Shown here: positions 38,375 through 44,887 of the stretch, in pieces | How positions within the stretch are numbered: the first letter of the stretch is position 1 | Layout of the letters: every line of letters begins with the position of its first letter | NCBI GenBank assembly: GCA_026399415.1 | Contig: JAPLQZ010000289.1 | Coordinates: 1 to 44,887, forward strand | From: Rhodocyclales bacterium | GTDB lineage: Bacteria; Pseudomonadota; Gammaproteobacteria; Burkholderiales; Rhodocyclaceae | Length of the DNA: 44,887 nucleotides | Direction: 5' to 3' | Made by a program: the position numbers and the translations under genes | Notes under the pieces: model-generated | Databases searched by the model: none | The model's input: only the letters and a program-made list of their open reading frames with translations | What the model was told of the DNA's origin: nothing

Positions 38375-41300
38375 GACCCTTGGCGCACTTACTTTCGGCT
38401 TCGACATCGGCATAGCTTCTGTCGGGTGGTGCGTACTCGGAGAAGACCGGATCGTCGATCTCGGCGTGCGCTGCTTCGACAAGGCCGAGACAGCCAAGGA
38501 AGGGGATTCGCTCAACCTTGTGCGCCGCACGGCCCGCCTCATGCGCCGCCGCCTGCGCCGCCGCGCCTGGCGATTGACCAAGCTGGCACGCCTGCTGAAA
38601 CGCGAAGGATTGATTGCCGATGCCATGTTGTTCAAGAACCAGCAAGCGTTCCCACAATCGCCGTGGCAACTGCGCGTCGACAGCCTGGACCGACGGCTGG
38701 ACAGCGCAGAATGGGCGCAAGTGATCTACCACCTTTGCAAGCACCGTGGCTTCCATTGGATCAGTCGTGCGGAGGAAAAGCAGGCGGACGCGGATACCAA
38801 GGGCGAAGGCGGCAAGGTCAAGCAAGGTCTTGCCGGCACCACCAAGCTAATGAAGGAGAAAGGCTATCGCAGCGCCGCCGAAATGGTGCTGGCCGAATTC
38901 CCCGAGGCGCAGCGAAACAAGCAGGGCGACTACGGCAAGGTGCTCTCCCGTGTGCTGTTGGGCGAGGAATTGTCCCTGCTATTCCAGCGACAGCGTGAGC
39001 TGGGCAACCCTCATGCGACCCAGAAACTGGAGACGGCGATTCTCGGGAGCGGCGACCGCAAGAGCGGCTTGTTCTGGACGCAGAAACCGCCGCTGGCAGG
39101 GAGCGACCTGTTGAAAATGCTCGGCAAATGCACCTTTGAGAAAGAGGAATGCCGGGCACCCAAGGCCAGCTTTACAGCCGAACGCCATGTCTGGCTGACG
39201 CGACTCAACAATCTTCGGATCGTCGTTGAGGGCACCACGCGCGGCCTGAACGAACTGGAGCGGAGAATCGCCCTGCCCCTGCCTTACAGCCAAGCCGGCG
39301 ACTTTACCTACAAGCAACTTCGCAACGCGCTGGTAAAAGGGGGCGCCTTGCCCGATGCATTCCGCTTCGCCAGTTTCTCCTATGCCCAACAGCCCGATGG
39401 CAAGGCGAAAGACCCAGAAACGGCCGTGCTGGTAAAGCTTCCCGCCTGGCAGGAATTACGACTGACGCTGAAAAAGGCCGGCCTGGAAACCGAATGGCAA
39501 GGCATGGCCGGCGCCGCCACGGATGGCCGGCCGGAACTGTTGGACAACATCGCGCGGGTATTGAGCGTTTTCAAGGATGACGAGGAAGCGGCAGCAGAGC
39601 TACGCAAGCTGCCCCTGCCCAGCGCGGAGAAGATGATCGATACGCTGTTGGACATCCGCTTCGACAAATTCCACGCGCTCTCGCTCAAGGCGCTGCGGCG
39701 GATCGTGCCGCTGATGGAAACCGGCCTACGCTATGACGAAGCGGTTGCTGCGATCCCCGACTACGGGCACCACAGCCAGCTTCACAAAGTCGGCGAAGGC
39801 GAACACAAGTATCTGCCGCCGTTCTACTCCGGCCGCGAAAAGGATGGCCGCATGGTGTTCAGCGAGGACATGGACGTACCGCGCAATCCCGTCGTGCTGC
39901 GCGCCCTCAATCAGGCGCGCAAGGTAGCCAATGCACTGATCCGCCGTTACGGCTCGCCGTCCGCCGTGCATATCGAAATGGCACGGGATTTATCGCGGCC
40001 CATCGACGAACGTCGGAAGATCGAAAAGGACCAGGCCGAGTATCGCGACAGAAATGACAAGGACAAGGCCATGTTCGCCGAGCAGTTCGGCCAGCCACCC
40101 CAACGCAACGAATTCGAGAAGTGGTGCCTATACCGCGAACAACAAGGGAAATGCGCCTACTCCATCGAGCCGCTGGACCTCCATCGCTTGCTGGAGCCGG
40201 GCTACGTCGAAGTCGATCACGCCCTGCCTAAATCCCGCAGCTTCGATGAGAGCAAGAACAACAAGGTGCTGGTACTCGCCGCAGAAAACCGCAACAAGGG
40301 CAACCGCACGCCCTACGAATATCTCGGCGGCGCCGAGGAAAGTCCTCGCTGGCAAACGTTCGCCGCCTTCGTCGAAGGCAACAAGGCCTACCGCCTCGCC
40401 AAGCGCAGCCGACTGCTGCGCAAGAATTTCGGCAACGACGAGGCCAAGGAATTCCGCGAACGCAACCTGAACGACACGCGCTACATCTGCCGCTTCTTCA
40501 AGAACTATGTCGAACGCTACCTGCAACTGAAAGTCGGCGCTGGCGAGACGGCGGCGAAGCGCTGCGTGGTACTCAGTGGCCAGACCACTGCCTTCCTACG
40601 GGCCCGCTGGGGACTCATCAAGGTACGTGCCGACAATGACCGCCACCATGCCCTTGATGCCGCCGTGGTAGCGGCGTGCAGCCACGGCATGATCAAGCGG
40701 CTCGCCGACTATGCCCGACGCGAAGAACTGAGGAACGTGCGCACTGGATTCGTCGACATGGAAACCGGCGAGATCGTCGATCCAGCCATGTTCCAGCAAC
40801 TACGGCAACACTTTCCCGAACCTTGGCCGCATTTCCGAGCCGAACTGGAAGCTCGCCTGAAAATCGACGACCGAGCCGCGCTGCGAGAGGAAATTGGGCG
40901 GCTTGGCACCTATCCGCCTGAGACGCTGGAAGCGCTAGGGCCACTGTTCGTTTCGCGTGCTCCGCAACGGCGCAACAGCGGCGCCGCCCACAAGGACACC
41001 ATCTACGGCCAGCCGGAGCGCTTGAAGGCGCAAGGCGGCGTAACGCAGAAGGTTCCGCTCTCTGGTCTGAGCTTGAATGACTTGGACAAGCTGATCGACC
41101 CGCATCGCAATGAAAAGCTCTATGCCGCCGTCCGCGCGAGGCTGGAAGCCCACGGCGGAAAGGGCGACAAGGCGTTTCCCCCGGGCAATCCGTTATGCAA
41201 ACCAGACCGCGAAGGCAATCCGACCGGTCCTATCGTGCGAACCGTCACGATGGTGATCGACAAGCTGTCCGGCATCCCCGTGCGCGGCGGCATCGCCAAG

Positions 41301-41777
41301 AACGACAGCATGTTGCGGGTGGACGTGTTCACCAAGGCGGGCAAGTTCCATCTGGTACCGGTGTATGTGCATCACGCGGTAGCGAAGACATTGCCGAATC
41401 GGGCGATTGTTCAGGGTAGGGATGAGGGCGAGTGGACCTTAATCGACGACACCTTCGAATGGTGCTTCTCGCTGTATCCGAATGATCTGATTAAGGTAAC
41501 GCAAAAGGGCGGCGAAGCAGTATTCGGCTATTACCGCAGTTGCCATAGCGGAACAGGTGCAATAAGCGTTGCCCTGCATGATCGATACGCCTATGGCCCA
41601 CGGACAACAAGCTTGGCTCTCTATCAGAAAGAACCGAACAAGCCTATCCCTAACGACAAACTTGGATTGATGGAGGCAGTCGGCGTAAAGACAGCGCTTA
41701 ACTTTGAGAAGTTCCACGTCGACGTTCTCGGCAATATCTACCCTGCCCCGCCGGAGCCGCGCCTTGGTCTGGCGTAG
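38364..41777 (+). CDS. cas9: Cas9, type II-C (~1137 aa); catalytic motifs intact
   Basis: RuvC-I FGFDIGIASVGWCVL; Arg-rich bridge helix RLMRRRLRRRAWRLTKLARLLKREG; RuvC-II AVHIEMARDLS; HNH YVEVDHALPKSRSFDESKNNKVLVLAAENRNKGNRTPYEY; RuvC-III NDRHHALDAAVVAACS. ATG at 38364 has GGGAGGA RBS (ORF track starts at 38337). Confidence 0.97.
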   Translation: MADKTLGALTFGFDIGIASVGWCVLGEDRIVDLGVRCFDKAETAKEGDSLNLVRRTARLMRRRLRRRAWRLTKLARLLKREGLIADAMLFKNQQAFPQSPWQLRVDSLDRRLDSAEWAQVIYHLCKHRGFHWISRAEEKQADADTKGEGGKVKQGLAGTTKLMKEKGYRSAAEMVLAEFPEAQRNKQGDYGKVLSRVLLGEELSLLFQRQRELGNPHATQKLETAILGSGDRKSGLFWTQKPPLAGSDLLKMLGKCTFEKEECRAPKASFTAERHVWLTRLNNLRIVVEGTTRGLNELERRIALPLPYSQAGDFTYKQLRNALVKGGALPDAFRFASFSYAQQPDGKAKDPETAVLVKLPAWQELRLTLKKAGLETEWQGMAGAATDGRPELLDNIARVLSVFKDDEEAAAELRKLPLPSAEKMIDTLLDIRFDKFHALSLKALRRIVPLMETGLRYDEAVAAIPDYGHHSQLHKVGEGEHKYLPPFYSGREKDGRMVFSEDMDVPRNPVVLRALNQARKVANALIRRYGSPSAVHIEMARDLSRPIDERRKIEKDQAEYRDRNDKDKAMFAEQFGQPPQRNEFEKWCLYREQQGKCAYSIEPLDLHRLLEPGYVEVDHALPKSRSFDESKNNKVLVLAAENRNKGNRTPYEYLGGAEESPRWQTFAAFVEGNKAYRLAKRSRLLRKNFGNDEAKEFRERNLNDTRYICRFFKNYVERYLQLKVGAGETAAKRCVVLSGQTTAFLRARWGLIKVRADNDRHHALDAAVVAACSHGMIKRLADYARREELRNVRTGFVDMETGEIVDPAMFQQLRQHFPEPWPHFRAELEARLKIDDRAALREEIGRLGTYPPETLEALGPLFVSRAPQRRNSGAAHKDTIYGQPERLKAQGGVTQKVPLSGLSLNDLDKLIDPHRNEKLYAAVRARLEAHGGKGDKAFPPGNPLCKPDREGNPTGPIVRTVTMVIDKLSGIPVRGGIAKNDSMLRVDVFTKAGKFHLVPVYVHHAVAKTLPNRAIVQGRDEGEWTLIDDTFEWCFSLYPNDLIKVTQKGGEAVFGYYRSCHSGTGAISVALHDRYAYGPRTTSLALYQKEPNKPIPNDKLGLMEAVGVKTALNFEKFHVDVLGNIYPAPPEPRLGLA
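40531..40553 (+). repeat. Dispersed 23-bp repeat, copy 9 (in frame inside cas9)
   Basis: AAGTCGGCGCTGGCGAGACGGCG, encodes part of LKVGAGETAAKR. Confidence 0.75.
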
Positions 41778-42666
41778 CGTAATGATCTCCCGCCCCGCCA
41801 AACTGCGGCGGGAGCATTACTCGCTTGCCATAGAGCAGGAGCAAACAGCCTTTGTCCCTTTCGAGGACATCGCCGTCATCGTCCTCAATCACCGCGAAAT
41901 CACGCTTACCCATCCGGTGCTGTCCGCCTGTGCCGAATATGGCATTGGGCTTTACGCGACGGGCAGTAACCATCAACCATCCGGAGTATTCCTGCCCTTC
42001 CTCCCGCATTCGCGCACCACGCGCATGATGCGCAAGCAACTCGACATCGCCCGACCGCTCGCCAAGCAGGTTTGGGCGAGCATCGTCCGTCGCAAGATCG
42101 AGAATCAGGCCGCATGCCTCAAGCTCTGCGGACGGGAAGGCGTGGATCGTCTGGAGTCCTACGCCAGGCGCGTGCGCTCGGGCGATCCCGACATGCTGGA
42201 AGGACAGGCCGCCGCCTTCTATTTCACGCAAATGTTCGGTCAGGGCTTTCATCGCGGTCAGGAGCGTTGGACCAACAGCGCGCTGGACTATGGCTATGCG
42301 GTACTGCGCGGCGCCATCGCGCGGGGACTGGTGGCCCACGGTTTGCACCCTACCGTCGGCCTGTTCCACGACAGCGAGCAGAACGCCTTCAATCTCGCCG
42401 ACGACCTAATCGAACCCTTTCGCCCTCTCGTCGACTTGCATGTCGGCAAACACCCGGCGAATACCGAAGGCGATCTTTCGCCGGCGGACAAGGCCGCGCT
42501 GGTGGCTTTGCTCAACGTCGATGTCGCCATGCCGCAAGGCCGGATGTCTGCTCTATCCGCCATCGAGTACGCAGTGGAAAGCCTCGTCCGCGTATTCGAG
42601 GAAGACAGCAACAACATGGAACTGCCCGCGCTTATTGGCTTGCAGCCGCATCGGTTGGAGTGTTGA
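41764..42666 (+). CDS. cas1: Cas1, type II
   Basis: VWRSVMISRPAKLRREHYSLAIEQEQTAFVPFEDIAVIVLNHREITLTHPVLSACAEYGIGL...; GYAVLRGAIARGLVAHGLHPTVGLFHDSEQNAFNLADDLIEPFRPLVD; TTG start proposed, overlapping the cas9 end. Confidence 0.95.
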   Translation: MVWRSVMISRPAKLRREHYSLAIEQEQTAFVPFEDIAVIVLNHREITLTHPVLSACAEYGIGLYATGSNHQPSGVFLPFLPHSRTTRMMRKQLDIARPLAKQVWASIVRRKIENQAACLKLCGREGVDRLESYARRVRSGDPDMLEGQAAAFYFTQMFGQGFHRGQERWTNSALDYGYAVLRGAIARGLVAHGLHPTVGLFHDSEQNAFNLADDLIEPFRPLVDLHVGKHPANTEGDLSPADKAALVALLNVDVAMPQGRMSALSAIEYAVESLVRVFEEDSNNMELPALIGLQPHRLEC

Positions 42667-42669
42667 GGC

Positions 42670-43002
42670 GTGGGCGTCGAGACGCGGCGATATATGCGAT
42701 TGCTCGTCTTCTTCGATCTGCCGATGGTCACCAAGGCCGAAAAGCGGGCCTATGTCCAGTTTCGCCGCTTCCTTCTCAACGACGGCTTCGACATGATCCA
42801 GTGGTCGGTCTACGGTCGGATTCTCAACGGCAACGATGCCGAAACCAAACACCTGCGGCGGTTAGCGGACAACCTGCCGCCCGCAGGTTCGGTGCGTTGC
42901 ATGACCGTCACCGAGAAGCAATTTGCGGGCATGCACCTGCTCGTCGGCATGCCGCTATTTCAGGAAAAAAAGGTCGGCGTCGCCCAGATGCTGCTCTTCT
43001 AA
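42670..43002 (+). CDS. cas2: Cas2
   Basis: RRYMRLLVFFDLPMVTKAEKRAYVQFRRFLLNDGFDMIQWSVYGRI. Confidence 0.95.
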   Translation: MGVETRRYMRLLVFFDLPMVTKAEKRAYVQFRRFLLNDGFDMIQWSVYGRILNGNDAETKHLRRLADNLPPAGSVRCMTVTEKQFAGMHLLVGMPLFQEKKVGVAQMLLF

Positions 43003-43020
43003 GACCGGAAATCGGAAGAA

Positions 43021-43054
43021 AAATCCCCGTCCAGCCGAGGCTGGGCGGGGATTT
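43021..43054. terminator. Hairpin terminator between cas2 and the array; U tract on the minus strand
   Basis: AAATCCCCGTCCAGC-CGAG-GCTGGGCGGGGATTT; minus strand continues ...GGGGATTTTTCTTCC. Confidence 0.75.
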
Positions 43055-43066
43055 GAGTTGCGCCAC

Positions 43067-44822
43067 ATTGTAGCTATCCGGGGTGAGAGAGGGAGCTACA
43101 ACGTCGATCCGTACCAGGCTTTCATCGATCAGCATTGTAGCTATCCGGGGTGAGAGAGGGAGCTACAACTGTTGATGGTGAGCATGGCGCTGAGATATAC
43201 ATTGTAGCTATCCGGGGTGAGAGAGGGAGCTACAACCTACATTGCGTCCGGGCAGAGGGCATTAACCATTGTAGCTATCCGGGGTGAGAGAGGGAGCTAC
43301 AACTCGTCCGGTTGTTCAAAGAGCGCGGCCTGGCATTGTAGCTATCCGGGGTGAGAGAGGGAGCTACAACCCGTTTCCGCATTGTAAACGCAATGTGAGG
43401 CATTGTAGCTATCCGGGGTGAGAGAGGGAGCTACAACGCGATATACACGAAGCGCTACATTCGAGCGCATTGTAGCTATCCGGGGTGAGAGAGGGAGCTA
43501 CAACCGTGGAGCGCATGAAAGCGTACATGGCCGACATTGTAGCTATCCGGGGTGAGAGAGGGAGCTACAACAGCTTCGGCGGCGGCCTGGTCGAGCTTCT
43601 GCATTGTAGCTATCCGGGGTGAGAGAGGGAGCTACAACACAATGGCGGGAAGTTTGATTTTTTCTATACATTGTAGCTATCCGGGGTGAGAGAGGGAGCT
43701 ACAACTGATCTTTTTCGTTAATCATAGAATACCCCCATTGTAGCACGAATTGCTGGGTGCTGACGCTGCCCGGCCCCATTGTAGCTATCCGGGGTGAGAG
43801 AGGGAGCTACAACAATGCGGACGGAACACCCAAACGCAAAGCGCATTGTAGCTATCCGGGGTGAGAGAGGGAGCTACAACGGGGAGAATGTTACCCCAGA
43901 AGCGACAAGCCATTGTAGCTATCCGGGGTGAGAGAGGGAGCTACAACGTTAATAATGCGCACTGGGTTTTCCAGCGTCATTGTAGCTATCTATCCGGGGT
44001 GAGAGAGGGAGCTACAACGTTAATAATGCGCACTGGGTTTTCCAGCGTCATTGTAGCTATCCGGGGTGAGAGAGGGAGCTACAACACCGCTTCCGTCCAG
44101 CTTCCCGTAGTCCGGCATTGTAGCTATCCGGGGTGAGAGAGGGAGCTACAACATTCGATCCGCTCAGGTTATAGCGGACGTCCATTGTAGCTATCCGGGG
44201 TGAGAGAGGGAGCTACAACAGTCTTCTGCCGCTCTAGCCGACGCTGGAACATTGTAGCTATCCGGGGTGAGAGAGGGAGCTACAACAACGAGGTTTGGGA
44301 TAAGCGCGAGTGCAGGCATTGTAGCTATCCGGGGTGAGAGAGGGAGCTACAACGCGCTGCGCACCGCTTATCGCGACTGGTGTCATTGTAGCTATCCGGG
44401 GTGAGAGAGGGAGCTACAACACCCGCTCGTCAGTGCAGACGCATCCACTACATTGTAGCTATCCGGGGTGAGAGAGGGAGCTACAACAGTCTTCTGCCGC
44501 TCTAGCCGACGCTGGAACATTGTAGCTATCCGGGGTGAGAGAGGGAGCTACAACGCGAACATCAAGCGCGTGAACAAGGAAACGCATTGTAGCTATCCGG
44601 GGTGAGAGAGGGAGCTACAACGCAGCAGGTGAGCAGGCTCTTGAGGTTGTCCATTGTAGCTATCCGGGGTGAGAGAGGGAGCTACAACATTCTTGCCAAG
44701 GTTGAGAGCGTCTATGGTCATTGTAGCTATCCGGGGTGAGAGAGGGAGCTACAACCCCGTCGCCACCATCAGCGCGGCGCCGAAGCATTGTAGCTATCCG
44801 GGGTGAGAGAGGGAGCTACAAC
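43067..44822 (-). CRISPR. Type II-C CRISPR array: 27 repeat positions (25 perfect, 1 internally deleted, 1 with 4-bp insertion), 26 spacers of 30 nt
   Basis: Plus-strand repeat ATTGTAGCTATCCGGGGTGAGAGAGGGAGCTACAAC (36 nt; a C always precedes, so 37), regular 67-bp period. crRNA sense GTTGTAGCTCCCTCTCTCACCCCGGATAGCTACAAT(G). Confidence 0.98.
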
Positions 44823-44875
44823 CTCATGATTGAGGGGTGTGCCAATAAACCGGCACACCCCTCAATCATGAGGTT
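44820..44875. repeat. 24-bp perfect inverted repeat with 8-nt loop abutting the terminal CRISPR repeat
   Basis: AACCTCATGATTGAGGGGTGTGCC-aataaacc-GGCACACCCCTCAATCATGAGGTT. Confidence 0.95.
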
Positions 44876-44887
44876 CTTGCTTCGCAA

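Noticed and set aside
43861-44136. 91-aa ORF (MREGATTGRM...IVAIRGERGSYNV) and similar ORF at 42923-43153
   Set aside because: Repeated IVAIRGERGSYN is simply the translated CRISPR repeat; not a protein.
44820-44875. Terminal palindrome as a rho-independent terminator
   Set aside because: No U tract follows on either strand (ttcttgcttcgcaa / repeat sequence), so kept as unexplained inverted repeat instead.

Overview
Chromosomal-looking segment with the gene content of a betaproteobacterium; Rhodocyclaceae-like placement is inference only. Left to right: an MqsR/MqsA toxin-antitoxin pair, an IS5-like element, dapB-bamE, fur, a TMEM165/GDT1-type transporter, recN, nadK, hrcA, hemH (frame-broken), a small island (CHAT-domain remnant, PIN/DUF3368 + RHH, orphan MNT nucleotidyltransferase), trxC, an NO-stress cluster (fpr-like, NnrS-like, DUF59, NsrR-like), a disulfide oxidoreductase, MarR/TusE genes, a nitrate-assimilation cluster (two PP2C-Ser/Thr-kinase fusions flanking a NirC/FocA channel, narK, nirB, nirD, nasA), grpE-dnaK-dnaJ, two GGDEF proteins, and a complete type II-C CRISPR-Cas locus (tracrRNA, cas9, cas1, cas2, 27-repeat array). 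Main points of interest: (1) a Neisseria-like II-C system with an intact ~1137-aa Cas9. Its tracrRNA lies on the opposite strand, and a near-consensus tracrRNA promoter sits exactly across the cas9 RBS/start codon, so any cas9 mRNA starting further upstream carries a crRNA-repeat mimic antisense to tracrRNA. (2) The array is apparently read convergently toward cas2; it holds an internally deleted repeat, a repeat with a 4-bp duplication beside a duplicated spacer, a second non-adjacent duplicated spacer, and a 24-bp perfect inverted repeat abutting the last repeat. (3) A previously unnamed (to me) ~23-bp dispersed repeat, RAGTCGGCGCTGGCGRNACGSCG, occurs about 9 times in the window, including in-frame inside cas9 and at the breakpoint of a truncated CHAT gene. 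Several genes (hemH, nirB twice, nasA, transposase) carry frame breaks that need read-level confirmation.
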